Below are positions 31,437 to 42,215 of a stretch of 64,000 bases of DNA, one piece after another. The notes beneath the pieces are model-generated. The model saw only the letters and a list, made by a program, of their open reading frames with translations. It searched no databases and was not told where the DNA came from. The stretch comes from Micropterix aruncella (Eukaryota > Arthropoda > Insecta > Lepidoptera > Micropterigidae): contig OX155963.1 in NCBI GenBank assembly GCA_944548615.1, positions 30,407,985 through 30,471,984 of the forward strand, given 5' to 3'. Positions within the stretch are counted from its first letter, which is position 1. Each line of letters starts with the position of its first letter. A program made the position numbers and the translations under genes.

Positions 31437-32250
31437 AGGCGCGGATCTACATCTTGTTTTGGGGGGGGGGCGGACAGTGGGGGTGGGTTTCTGTCTATAG
31501 ATAGTTAAAATAAATTATAGTGTGAATTTAGGGCATCCAATATGCTGAATAGAGATAGGAGTAACTAAGGATTATAAAAAGGGAAAAGAAATAATGAATA
31601 CACTCGTACGTTTTTATTTTACTTCTAAATGAACAACGAACAAATGATACATAATAGTGCATATCACAGAATTAAATTACAAATTGCAGTTTCCGGTGTT
31701 TTTTCTTTGCAAATCTTCTAATTATCTTCTCTTTGTCTACTGGAATATCAAAATGAATATGCAGTAGTGCCAACACTGTTAACCTATCCTCTACCATCGT
31801 GGATAGTAGCCAGGTTTTTAGTCGCCTCAGAGTAGAAAAACTTCTTTCGGCAGTCGCCACACTTACGGGCAAGGAGGCCATGATAAGGATGAGGCGATGT
31901 ATGCTAGGGTAGATGAATTCGTTGGCCAGATCTAGAACATCTAGAATATTTTTTGGTTCCGAATAAGCGGGTTTATTTCTCTTTTCCCTTCTAAAACTTT
32001 CTTTCCAGATCTTGTATTCTCCCAGAACTCCTGCCGCATGAACTCCTAGGAGACTCTTAAGCTCTCTAACAAGATCTGCTACTACATTTGAGTGATTACT
32101 ATCGTCTTTTATTATTACCGATAGCATTATAATGTTTAAATTAAAAACCAGAGTACGATTGGCAACCCTAAAAAGGCATAGTATGATTTGGCAACCCTTC
32201 TGCGCCGTCGAACTACAGGTGGCGCTGTTAGCATTGACGGCCAAACTAAT
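31437..32250 (-). mobile_element. hAT-family DNA transposon, truncated
   Basis: Contains a hAT C-terminal dimerisation domain on the minus strand. The left boundary is probably 'caggcgcggatctac' at 31437, which looks like a hAT terminal inverted repeat, followed by a run of G. No matching right TIR was found, so the other end appears deleted or diverged; 32250 is an approximate limit. Confidence 0.65.
31672..32150 (-). pseudogene. hAT transposase C-terminal dimerisation domain
   Basis: Minus-strand frame with KNILDVLDLANEF, LILIMASLPVSVATAERSFS, TLRRLKTWLLSTMVEDRLTV and LALLHIHFDIPVDKEKIIRR. The VSVATAERSFSxLRRLKTWLRSTMxEDRLxGLALLHIH pattern is the signature of hAT transposases related to ZMYM1-like proteins. 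The BED finger and most of the RNase-H-like catalytic core are absent. The coding stretch is clean, but upstream of about 32150 no transposase sequence is recognisable. Confidence 0.85.
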
Positions 32251-32649
32251 GGCAATTTATTTGGCCATCTATAATAACTTTGTTTTTTTTTTATAAAGGA
32301 CTGATTGATTATATAACCCCTATAATTTGAGCAATAATAACATTCATTTATTAGTGTCATCAATCGCATTTTTTAATTAGACTAGTTACATGAAATAATA
32401 CGGAGAGATAGAATGCTATATATTAGTCTATCTGAACATTAAAATGCGTTATTATTACGTATTGAAACCTGTATATCATGTTAAAAATTAACATCTTTAT
32501 GTAAATAATTTAAAGTAATAAGACCTAAGATTTAAAAATGTGTTTGTTTTTATATCGTTATTTTATACCGTATAGGCGTGTTTAGAGCACCATCTACAAT
32601 GCGCCGCCATACTGTTATACCACTAAACTAACCACATTGAACATAATAA
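32251..32649. other. AT-rich spacer
   Basis: No recognisable gene or element. Confidence 0.45.
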
Positions 32650-32775
32650 TAGAAAATTAATCATTTTTTCGGAACTATGAGTGTTATCTACGAGTTGCGT
32701 ATCTTAGTAAAATTCTAGTTGCCAGATTGTAGTACGACGTTGATCAGTCTAATACGTTATATAATCTGAATTAGT
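32650..32775 (+). repeat. Dispersed repeat family H, copy 2
   Basis: Matches 4150-4272: 'ggaactatgagtg', 'atcttagtaaaatt', 'gttgcca', 'gtagtacg' and 'ctaatac' with 'tatataatc' in the same order. Confidence 0.6.
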
Positions 32776-32814
32776 TTGAAAACATTTCGTCCATTCTTAC
32801 ATTATGCCACGAAG

Positions 32815-32885
32815 CTTTATGTTCGATTGGTATTGACTAATTTCGATTTAAGTTCACGAAGAAACAAAATCGGTACTAGTGAAGT
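32815..32885 (+). repeat. Palindromic MITE family K, fragment 3
   Basis: Matches the outer right arm of K1 in the plus orientation: 'gactaattt', 'agttcac' followed by 'gaagaaac' and 'aatcgg'. A diverged remnant. Confidence 0.5.
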
Positions 32886-33750
32886 GCTAGTATAAAATCT
32901 ATTGAATTCCATTTAATTAAGGTTCATTTAATGAACTGTACGAAAGACTTCACGAAAGACTTGTTCACGGAAAAAAGATTACGGTAGTGTAGTGATACTA
33001 CCCTCTAGATTTTTTTTTCACCGTACTTCATTCTTGGAGTGTTATCAATATACTTTTTTTATCTATGCCATTCAATTACGGTGCATAATTCTATCTTCGA
33101 CAATGACGCAACCGCCTGCAGCGGCATTGGCATTATATCTAAAGGAATTACGTCTTTCCACCTCGCTTATTTCCGTCTGTTGATGTTTCTGTAAACGAAA
33201 CAGATGCGTGCCAAATTTTTATTTACATACTGTAAAACAGCGCTTCCTAGCTTGTAATTCTCAAAATATTGAATATTGTCAGAATTACGAACGGAAGTTG
33301 GACAAAAAATATGTCCAATCGAATATTTATCGTGTTTTTTTTGCTATATTATGGCAGTTTATTATTGATTCTTTTGATTATTGACTAAGTAAAAAACTTT
33401 TTCATTTTTTAAAGTTATTGCATAACAAGATTTTATTCTGATATAATATTTACTGTGGTTTATTTTCCTGTTAAATTTTAATTATATTAGTAAAATAATA
33501 TTTATACCTATCTAATTTAGATTTTTTTACGTAACCTAATTGATTTTGTACTATGATTATACTATGTGTTTTTTTATTTTATTTATTGTTGAATCAATAT
33601 CTCTATGCTGAAAAAAAAAATATATACCTACGCCCAAAAGACAGGTTGTGCGGCACTGAATAATTGTAAAGCTCCACATTTTACTGCACCACAATGACAA
33701 TAAAATAAATTGAAAAATAATAAATTTATAGTTTAAAAAAAAACACTAAA
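32886..33750. other. AT-rich spacer
   Basis: No recognisable gene. Long T-rich stretches occur at 33000-33060 and 33330-33600. Confidence 0.45.
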
Positions 33751-34249
33751 AACACGCTTTTATAAATGCACGTGACCTTACTCACAAGTGCAAACACGAC
33801 TATGATACGATATTCCATCATGGAATGCCAATTCCTGTTTTCCGGCTTCATCATCAGGCCTTGAAACTTAATCGTGGTCAAAGTTCATTACAAGACCTTT
33901 CTAACAAGTCCAAACACGGCTATGATACGATATTCCATCATGGAATGCCAGTGCCTATCTTCCGGCTTCATCACCAGACCTTGAAACCTAATCCTGGTCA
34001 AAGTTCATTCCAAGACTTTTCTAACAAGTCAAAACGCAGCTGTGATACGATGTTCCATCATGAAGTTCCAGTCCATATCTTCCGACTCCATCATCAGATC
34101 AGTTCGACAGTACCATATTATTGTATTGTCATGAGAACTACATACAGCTGCCAATTTTCATGACGCTACGATCCTTGGAAGATGATTAAATTAGTTACCT
34201 TAGATTCCATTACATAGTTACATACAGGTCGACCTTATAAAAGCGTGTT
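33751..34249. mobile_element. TIR-bounded element containing a 120-bp tandem repeat
   Basis: A perfect 15-bp inverted repeat bounds the segment: 'aacacgcttttataa' (33751-33765) and 'ttataaaagcgtgtt' (34235-34249). Inside, 33774-34099 consists of just under three 120-bp units; 'tccggcttca' recurs exactly at 33841 and 33961, and 'tccgactcca' at 34081. The right third (34100-34249) is unique. No transposase. It resembles, from memory, a dispersed repeat of Lepidoptera; this was not checked. Probably a non-autonomous DNA element. Confidence 0.75.
33774..34099 (+). repeat. 120-bp minisatellite, 2.7 units, reading frame open
   Basis: The period of 120 is a multiple of three. One plus-strand frame stays open for 112 codons, giving a 40-residue repeat with FHHGMPVPIFRLHHQ and GQSSFQDFSNKSK. 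The frame is open in all units, but codon-level conservation cannot be judged with three units and I regard it as non-coding. Confidence 0.8.
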
Positions 34250-34915
34250 AATTACAATTGGCATACACTTGAGAGCAGAAAAATCTCATATCTCAAAAAC
34301 AAATAAATCAACATAAAATCAAATATCTCAAAAATACAAGTTTGGTGACATTTTTTGAATGCAAATTGAAAGTCTATTTCAACCCATATCCAATGGTACC
34401 TTTTTTGTGCTTCAATCGTGCCAAAAAAGTGCTTTTTGTAGGGTCAACATCCGGAGTGCACGTTTTTTTGTGAATTTGGCAGCTTGGTAATAAAAACGAA
34501 ATAAAACATAAAAATCAGTAAAAAAAATAATGTTTATTAATATCAAGTACCCTGAATGACAGTTCTCAAGTGTATTTGCCGCTATTCGGGGATGCAAATT
34601 AAAAACCTACCAAACCGGTTAGACCATGATACGTGCGCTGCCTTTTATGTTTTTACAACTGTTTTTATGAACAGACTGTTAAATTGGTTTTCAAAAATAT
34701 TACGATGCCGATGCATTCAGACCAATTCTCGAAAAGTTTTTTCCCGCTCTCAAGTTGGTATCTCAAAAACATGGGTTTTGAAATCATTAACAGCTTCTTG
34801 GCGTGATGAAAATCGCTGTCCACGCATTTTTTGTTAGACATTCACAAGAAGTCCTTAGTCGATAAATCAGGTGAATACGGGCAATGAGGCAATAATGTTT
34901 TTCTCCTTTCAATAA
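34250..34915. other. AT-rich spacer
   Basis: No recognisable gene. Open frames of 60-90 codons show no motif. Confidence 0.4.
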
Positions 34916-35150
34916 TCAATTGTTTGACATACTGCGTGAGAACCAGCAGCGCCGACCCCGCCGCCCCACCACCGTTATAATTTGCGAAGTAACAGCAGTA
35001 GTTTGTCGCCTACCCGCAGAGCAACGGAGGACGATTGACAGTATTTGAATCGACCCTGGACAACGGCGGCTGCAACGCCGCCGAAAAGTCGAGTGCTACA
35101 AACTTAACGCAGTAAATTCGTTTTATCCTCTTTATAAATGAAAACGTTTA
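34916..35150 (+). mobile_element. Penelope-like element fragment P3 (3' end)
   Basis: Carries the end of the PLE coding region: one plus frame reads HHRYNLRSNSSSLSPTRRAT, like HHRYNLRSGGSGLRPTRKTT at the end of the 45-kb copy. The conserved 3' UTR follows: a stem 'cggcggc'-'tgcaac'-'gccgccg' (35064-35083), 'gaaaagtcg', 'ctacaaactt' and 'gtaaattcgttttatcc'. At the left edge 'ttgtttgacat' resembles the inverted tail seen in P2. No target duplication was identified. Confidence 0.75.
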
Positions 35151-35714
35151 GTTATTTAATGCTGTAAGATCCGTTTTTTTAAATATGGTTGTTAAATCTT
35201 TTTATTATTTACGTACCTGACTAAATAATTTAATGAATAACCATAAACACTAATAAGTGAACATTATTTAAGTTTACGGATATGTAAAAGTTCTAATCAC
35301 TACTGAAATGCACCTGAAGTCTAATAATATACCAAAAGACTACTTAATCGCTATAACGTGCTCTGATATGCTTGTTAGAAATCAGAAACAATCTACTCGA
35401 ACAATATTTGATCGACCAATCTCCAAATGTCATTTCGGAAAGCGAAATACTCTTATTTTACCCGAAACAAGTCATCAAGAATATAACGGGTAAGATAAAT
35501 TCTCACATTGTAACGTTGAGAACTACTGATGTAAAATAATGTTTCACACCCACTTCCGCTTGAAATGTGGTCTCATTATGTTGATGGCAAAATGATAAAT
35601 GGATACACGTTGTCGTCAGTGTATTTTAAATTTTGATAGTATTTTTAAAAATCATTTATGTTTTTCTTTAAAATGAAATATTTGCATACACCTGTTACTA
35701 TTACACGTGTCATA
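35151..35714. other. AT-rich spacer
   Basis: No gene or recognised repeat. Confidence 0.4.
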
Positions 35715-36525
35715 TTTCGAGATGAGATCTAATCGAGAATGATAAATGATGGCGTTTAGCTAAATTTACAGAAAGTTTACGCTGTTTAATCTTTACGTAT
35801 ACGACATAAACCGTTCTCAAACAATGTATATTTTAAAGAGGTTTACAAACTCTCATAATAAAACCAAGCCCTGTTGACGACTGAATCTATGTGCTTATCC
35901 AATAAAAGCTTGCGATATAAAATGACTCCTAGATCACGGACTCGATCTACTTCCAGGATTTCATCATTGCTAATTGTATATTTATAGCGAACCAAATTAG
36001 CAATCCGCGAGAATGAGATTTTATGCCATTTAGCTACATTTACAGAAAGGTTATGATGTTTAATCTATACGTATACGACATAAGACGTCCTCAAACAACG
36101 TATATTTTTAAAAGGTCTGCAAACGGTGCTGTAAGCCACGTTGACGACTGAATCTATGTCCTTATCCAAAAAAAAAGCTTGCGGCGTAAGATGACTCCTA
36201 GATCACGGACTCGATCTTATTCCAGGATTTCATTGCTGTATACTTACAGCGAATCAAATTAAAATTTTGCGAGAATGACATTTTATGCCATTTAGCTACA
36301 TTTACAGAACGTTTACGCTTTTTAATCTATACGTATACGGCATAAACCGTCCTCAAAGAATGTATATTTTTAAGAGTTCTACAAACTCTCAAAATTAAAC
36401 CAGGTGTGATTTAAGACTTGTTGTCGACTGAATCTATTTGCTTATCCAATAGAAGCTTGCGATTTAAGATGACTCCTAGATCACGCACTCGATCTTATTC
36501 CATTATTTCATCATTGCTGTACATT

Positions 36526-36611
36526 ACAATACAATCAACTACTCCAGTAGATAGGCATTCCTACACTTGGATGCGTCACAAAATTAAATGCTTAAAATTT
36601 AATTATTAAAA
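36526..36611 (-). mobile_element. LINE A2: very short 3'-end insertion in the array
   Basis: 86 bp holding the acaat tail and the first part of the LINE A 3' UTR ('tactccagtagataggcatt', 'ctacacttggatgcgtcaca'). The 5-bp duplication acatt lies at 36521-36525 and 36612-36616. Removing the insert plus one copy restores the array unit (compare 'gctgtatacttacagcg' in another unit). It shows the array is older than A activity. Confidence 0.85.
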
Positions 36612-36859
36612 ACATTTACAGCGAATCAAATTCAAATTTCGCGAAAATGAGATTTTATGGCATTTAGCTATTTTACAGAAAGTTCACACTTTTTAATCTA
36701 TACGTATACGACAAGCCGTCCTTAGATAATGTATGTTTTTAAGAGTTCTACTAACTCTCAAAATAAAACCAGAGGTGATTTAATCCCTGTTGACGACTGA
36801 ATCTAATATGCTTATCCAATAAAAGCTTGCGATCTAAGATGAATCCTAGATCGCATGAA

Positions 36860-36909
36860 ATGAAATCCTGGAAGTAGATCACGGACTCGATCTACTTCCA
36901 GGATTTCAT
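36860..36909. repeat. Perfect 21-bp inverted repeat within the array
   Basis: 'atgaaatcctggaagtagat' plus c (36860-36880) is exactly complementary to 36889-36909, with an 8-base loop. The right arm is the normal array sequence; the left arm is an extra inverted copy of it, so a local inverted duplication has occurred here. Confidence 0.9.
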
Positions 36910-37130
36910 CATTGCTAATTGTATATTTATAGCGAATCAAATTTACATTTCGCGAGAATAAGATTTTATGGCATTTACCTACATTTACATAAAACTTACA
37001 TTGTTCAATCTATAACCAACTCGATCTATTTCCAGAATTTCATCATTGTATGTTTACAGCGAATCAAACTGATATTTCGCAAGAATGAGATTTTATGGCA
37101 TTTAGGTGCATTTAGACAGTAACCGCTGTT

Positions 37131-37895
37131 CAATCTATAATCAATCTATTTGTAATCAAATCTTTTTAGCTTCGCAGATTACACATTATTGGAAATTTTC
37201 CTCACACTCAAATCCGCAACAATCGCGCATTGTTCTCCGTATTAGTAATACTGCCATCGCGATTCCCAAGATACTACGAATTGGGTAATAAAGCCAGCCA
37301 CTGTTATCTCAGCTGTTACGTGTAAATATCGGCTGATATAAAGCGAATAGTTACCGCCTGATAAGATAGCGGTCATACGGTAGACCAGTATCGATTTATT
37401 TGCTGATCCGGCTAACCCGTGGTTTCATTTAACGCCGAGCCGCTATTTAATTATCGCGGCAATACTTATCACTGATGCCCGCTTGACACATTCGCCATCG
37501 ATGGCCGCATCGCCTATGTCCCTCTCGCTCTTTTCAATACATTTTTCTGACGTCATAGTGGTGCCGACTCGCTTCCACCTTAGCAAGATTGGCCATCATC
37601 GGCCATTGTGAAGAGGAGCCTTTATGCTTGCGCACGCACATGGCGCTGCGTCCTCTGCTATCAAGGATTATTTAATTTGCGACTTCTCGATAAGTGTCAT
37701 CAGTCATACACCCAACACACTGTTAAACACGGTGATGATTTGAATGGCAGTCCAGTGCCGCGTGAAATTGCAGAAAGACCTGTCCGAACCCTTCTACACT
37801 TGCATCTGGAGCTCAGGCTGACATCAGACTGCGTTCGTTGAGGACGGTAGCTGCTTTGGCGAGCGGTCGACGCCTTAGGGGAGGGGGGGGGGGGG
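37131..37895. other. Non-repetitive GC-richer island
   Basis: No gene seen. 37300-37640 is mixed, CpG-containing and unique, with features typical of regulatory DNA: 'ctgataagatagcgg' (two GATA-type cores) and 'tgacgtca' (a perfect CRE/ATF-like palindrome, 37550-37557). Such short motifs are expected by chance. A run of about 14 G at 37883-37896 abuts the N2 element. Confidence 0.3.
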
Positions 37896-38524
37896 GCTGA
37901 TTTAGAAGGCAAAAAAATCTGATCATGAATCTTTTATGCCAGTTTGATTAACATTTGAAGAACAAAAATATTTTTTGCTTAATACTAAAAAAAACTATTT
38001 TTGAGATATTGAATTGCAAATGTTTCTACCGCTGCCAAATTAACGGGATCTGCTTGCGCCGGTAATAGCGAGCGTAATTTTGCCTGAAACAATAAAAAAT
38101 AAACTATGATATAATTTTTACATGTATTTTGTAGATGACCTAAAAATTTTATCATTTTTATTATTTTTCAAGCATTTAAAGAAGTAAAATCAATTTTCGC
38201 TACAAAATTTTGTGTTAACTAGTAAAAAAAATATATACGAAAACATTTATTTTTTCGTATAGAAGAGAATTTAGTAATCTTTAATTTTTTGTTTGAACAA
38301 CTTGATCCGTTGAGTAGTTTTTTTATCACTGGCGCAAATCTGAAAAATGGTTTTAAGACAAAAACCCGTTTATAGTTTCTTTACAGAAAAGTAGTAAGTT
38401 TTTTACAGTTATATCAATCTGAGACTATCAGCTATTCTAGAGGTAAAAGCTTCATGAATAGATTTCAACTGAAAGTTAAAAAAAACATGAAAAACATGTT
38501 TTTTTTGGCCGTCTAAACCAGTCT
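37896..38524. mobile_element. Non-autonomous TIR element, family N copy 2
   Basis: Collinear with N1. Ends 'ctgatttagaaggc' and 'ggccgtctaaaccag' are degenerate versions of the N1 TIRs. It shares 'gcaaatgtttctaccgctgc', 'taatagcgagcgtaattttg' and 'tgaaaaatggttttaaga'. It lacks part of the left inverted arm compared with N1. Confidence 0.75.
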
Positions 38525-38620
38525 CTCCCTTAAGGCGACTACCTCTCTCAAACAGTGAAAAATTGACATTTTGTAATCAATTTTAAGTGACTCCCGCGTG
38601 TATTTAAATAATAGTCAAAT
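38525..38620 (+). repeat. Repeat O, copy 1
   Basis: About 95 bp ('ggcgactacctctctcaaa', 'ttttgtaatcaattt', 'gtgactcc') found inverted at 49258-49362. Directly follows the right end of N2. Confidence 0.65.
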
Positions 38621-39843
38621 ATTAATCTTGTGGCGACTTTCTTAGTCTTTCGTGCTATGATGCACAATTTCAATATTTTTATTTTTTGTAAAAAAAATAA
38701 ATAAAATCCGAAGTTATCACGTTTTTGTAATTTGCAATTTTCTCGTAATCTATCACAAAAAGGTGATGACTTCGACTTCGGATTCTATTTATTTTTATTA
38801 ACTAAAAATAAACACTTTGACTATGGTTGTAAAATCGTATTATACCTTATATAGTAGGTTAATGAACGATCCCAGATAATATTTTTTCGGCTAACAGCAT
38901 AATAGTATTACACAGGCCAACAGCTGCTTTGTTGCCGGGGTATTTGTAGCTTATTTCTCATGAATTGTATGCCCTGAATTTAAATATGGCATTCGATTTT
39001 GCTTAGGAGCTCGAAGTCCTAAGATATATAATAACATCTTCTGAAAATGTACGTTACACTATTTTGACTTAAATATATGGTCAAAAAAGCGGTGAATGTT
39101 TATCATAATATATCAATATTATTATGTACAAAATAACTAGTGACTGAACACATCGGAAGATTATTTTCTTCTTCTTCTTCGCATATGTAGCAAAACACTT
39201 CAGGACGATTTACACAACTTCTTCTAATTGTACTCATTGTATTTCCGTTCAGTAACACAGCACGTTTTAGGTTAATTTTAAATAACCCGCCTTACGAGCT
39301 TTAACGTCCGTCCGCCGCCAGAGACTTCACCTGCGAGGAAGAACTCCTCTCCCTAGGGGATGGGTGTTCTGTAGAGCTGATAGATAAAAACTGATTTCAT
39401 ATTTAGATTCATCGCCCCAAATGTAGCTAAATCAGTTCTAAAATCCTAAAAAATATATTGTTTTTGTAGGCCTGTGTTATTCCAGTACAAACTTACCTGA
39501 TGATCATCAGGTAATCATGCTTTAATCTTAAGGGCTTTCCTAATATAAAATGTGAGTGGTTTAGAAAGGGCAACACTGAGTAGAAAATCGTTTAAATAAC
39601 CAATATAAATGTTAAAATAATCAACTTGGTTAAATATGAGCAATCCAGACAATTCTTCATTACAACCAAATTAATCTGGTTATTCTATTTTAAAAACAAG
39701 TAAATATATTGAAAGGAATACTAAACACGACTGCCGTCACAGAAAGGGAACTATTGTATTTATAAATATTTTTATTACGGTTTTTTAATAAAATATTGGT
39801 GGTTTATTTATTTATCCATATATACATATATATTTCAAGAATG
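38621..39843. other. Spacer with AT-rich hairpin
   Basis: 38696-38720 and 38763-38793 form an imperfect inverted pair around 'aataaaatccgaagt' / 'acttcggattctattt', possibly a tiny MITE. 39290-39370 is a GC-richer patch. No coding motif. Confidence 0.4.
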
Positions 39844-40109
39844 TACTTAATCAGGCGTTTCATTTGATGCTAAACACCATATATTTATGTTAATTTATTG
39901 ACGTTTGGACATTTAGATAGCTATTTACTTAATATTTGGACAGTTAAGGCGCCCCATAACACTCGGGATACATAACGATTCTAACAATACTATACACTTC
40001 TAGATCAGTTCAAGCGTTTAGAAGTTATGGTGGAATAAAGATACGAAAAACATACATAGATGAACCCTGAACACATTACACTCCTTTGTTGTTGCGCGGT
40101 CGTGTAATA
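39844..40109 (+). repeat. Dispersed repeat family I, copy 2
   Basis: Aligns with 755-1010 over its whole length, same orientation, including the shared start 'tact.aatcag' and end 'gtcgtgtaa'. Non-coding. Confidence 0.75.
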
Positions 40110-41499
40110 ACAAGAAATGTGGGTCAATATTAACGAATTACTTTGTTTTTCTAACCAGTCATATTATTCGATTGAACCAGCTTTAATGGGATCTCAGGTG
40201 AAATGGGGTTTTCTTAGTGGTAACGATAAAGACAAGGATTGGATTATTGTTGTCACAAAACAAAATTATTTACAAAATCATCTTTCTCGGATCTAACTCC
40301 TTACCTAATCACTAATCATTAAGGATTAGTTAGTGAATGAGAAAACGTAAGAAGCATAAAGAAGCTGTATAAAGGCTGCGCGCGGATTCTGAAGCTTCAT
40401 ACCTCGTGTACACTGTACATACATTTAATATTATGTTATTCCGATCAAGACGATATAGTCTCACCATATCGGATGGTTGAACACCTAGCGATAGGTGTGA
40501 AAAAAGGTCCAAAGTATTAACAACACTTGCGTTGCCGTCTATAAGTATAGTATTAGAAAAAATCCAGTCGGTCGAATTACTCCAAGGCATCATCATCACA
40601 CAAACATTTCATCACGGAGTTACCTGAAATCACGGAATGACCTATTCTACCCTACATAGATAGCTATGTCAAAAATTATTCGGAGCCAACAGCAGAGAGC
40701 TGAATAGTTAATAAAAACGTTTGATATAACTACTAGCTAGTGTCTATGCCACCTAAGCAAGCCGGTTCTTGTTCTGTCGCAGATGTTTTTAGCATCATAC
40801 ATACTAATCTATATCTACAAGAAATCTCAGATGTAAAAATATAAGAATTAAATGACATTGCATTCAGCATAACTCGCGTAAACACTCAGAGGCTTCCCGG
40901 AGTGTGCGTCTCTTTGAGTGCATGTCTTATTAACAAGCTCGTCGCCCGTTTGGTCTATTATCGCTAAAGAGTCGCAGCTAATTGCCAAGATGCGTATCTA
41001 ACATCGTTTCATGCACATGACAATGCCATAAGTGGCAGCTCCAAGGATAGCTGCAATCTGCGATACAACCGTTAAAATACACGGGCTATAAAATACTGAA
41101 ACATTCTTTGTTGAGAACGAACGGCCGAGTTAGATACGCACGATAAAGATTTATAGACTTTAGGCGGTACGAACACAACTATATTTTTGTGTTCGTTTCA
41201 TTATCCGTTTATGGTATATACGTATAGCCGTCGAAATCTTATTTGACAAGCGTCGTTAAAATACAATAAAATAAACAGCAATTCCCAACAAGTTGTAACC
41301 ATCTATTTTACTATAGATATCGATTCTACCTACATTGAACACTTTAAACGACTCTTTATAGACACATACTGACCTCTCCACGGTGTTCGATCATAAAATC
41401 TTGAACATTATTCCACTGACAGCCAGGGGTTTTGAAGATATGTTAAGAAACAGCACTTCGAATAGAAATATTATGTTGATAGCACGGAACAATATTTAT
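40110..41499. other. Spacer with possible ORF1 relic
   Basis: 40330-40599 (-) reads STDWIFSNTILIDGNASVVN then LSLGVQPSDMVRLYRLDRNN. This faintly resembles the central domain of some LINE ORF1 proteins ('lgvxxxxxDIxxxxRLG'); confidence about 0.25. 40860-41110 is unique, mixed-composition DNA. Nothing else recognised. Confidence 0.3.
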
Positions 41500-42215
41500 G
41501 TATTTACTGCACTTTTGTCACTGTGTCTTTTGTCACTACTACTTTACTGCACTTTTGTCAGAAGCATCTTGGAATATGCAACTTAGGTATGGAACCCTTG
41601 TTATGATAAATACATAAATGGAATCGAGCGCATTCAAATGAAGTTCATAAAATATATCTGCTTCCGTCTGAAAATCCCATACAGCTCATCTAACTATTTC
41701 AATTTATGCAAGAAATTTCATATCATCCCCTTGATTAAGCGACGTGAAACCGCGGACTTGACCTTTTTGCTAAAAATCACCTCCAATAATATTAACTGTC
41801 CCGACTTACTAAATAAAATTAATCTCCGTGTTCCTTCCAAACTCAATAGATTTAACCCTGCTCTTCATGTTCCTTATGCTGGTACCAACTATAGGCAAAA
41901 TTCATTTCTGTGGCGAACAAGTGACAATTTCAATGATTTGATTAAACGATTTGACTTTGATCTATTCTGTACTCAGCTAGGCAGCGGCTGAACAGTGAAT
42001 TGTTTAGCACTAATTTTTGATTATTTTTTTATGTATTTTTTAACCGATAGCTTTAATTGAAAGGTCACATATGTTTCTACAACGTTACTTAAATGTGAAA
42101 ACCTTTAATTGGCTCTCTGTTATACTACTCCATCTTTTTGTTAAATTATAATTAGCTGTTGGTTTTCCTAAAAATAAATAAATAAAAAAAATATAATAAT
42201 AATTAATAAATAAAG
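41500..42215 (+). mobile_element. LINE D 3' end (jockey/CR1 group), 5'-truncated
   Basis: RT C-terminal coding to 41991, then a 3' UTR ending in an A-rich 'aaataaataaataaaaaaaa' / 'aataataattaataaataaa' tail at about 42170-42215. The coding start contains a ~38-bp tandem duplication around 'tttactgcacttttgtca' (41506 and 41544). Confidence 0.75.
41540..41991 (+). pseudogene. LINE D reverse transcriptase C-terminal fragment
   Basis: Reads YCTFVRSILEYAT, a TAG stop at 41584, then VWNPCYDKYINGIERIQMKF, IKYICFRLKIPYSSSNYFNL, ETADLTFLLKITSNNINCPD, LLNKINLRVPSKLNRFNPAL, and ends TQLGSG. This is the 'VRSxLEYAxxVWxPYYxxYIxxIERIQxKF' thumb region of jockey/CR1 RTs. The stop stands where Gln is usual (CAG to TAG). 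The catalytic core is missing. Distinct from families A, B and C. Confidence 0.8.

Larger units (their letters stand above)
35715..37130 (-). repeat. Tandem array of a LINE reverse-transcriptase fragment
   Basis: Four to five tandem copies of a ~270-280-bp unit. The marker 'ctgaatctat' lies at 35881, 36148 and 36428, with 'ctgaatcta' at 36797 (steps 267, 280, and 369, the last including the A2 insert). On the minus strand each unit encodes the same RT stretch: LSVNVAKWHKISFSR, then ISNDEILEVDRVRDLGVILD-like, KLLLDKHIDSV, then LGFIMRVCKPL/LILRVCRTLKNIHSLRTVYA. This is the segment after the FADD motif in jockey/CR1-type RTs, and the end of one unit runs into the start of the next. Stops and frameshifts have accumulated. 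The last unit (36910-37130) lacks its middle. Confidence 0.85.

Noticed and set aside
35715..37130. CRISPR-like or simple satellite array
   Set aside because: Units are ~270-280 bp without spacers and are derived from reverse transcriptase coding sequence.
37883..37896. Long G run, similar runs at 31461, 50620 (C) and 61728, as G-quadruplex or telomere-like signal
   Set aside because: Homopolymer runs at element borders are common and error-prone; no telomeric TTAGG array is present.
40330..40599. LINE ORF1 gene
   Set aside because: Only a faint resemblance over ~50 residues, no flanking element features; kept as a low-confidence note.
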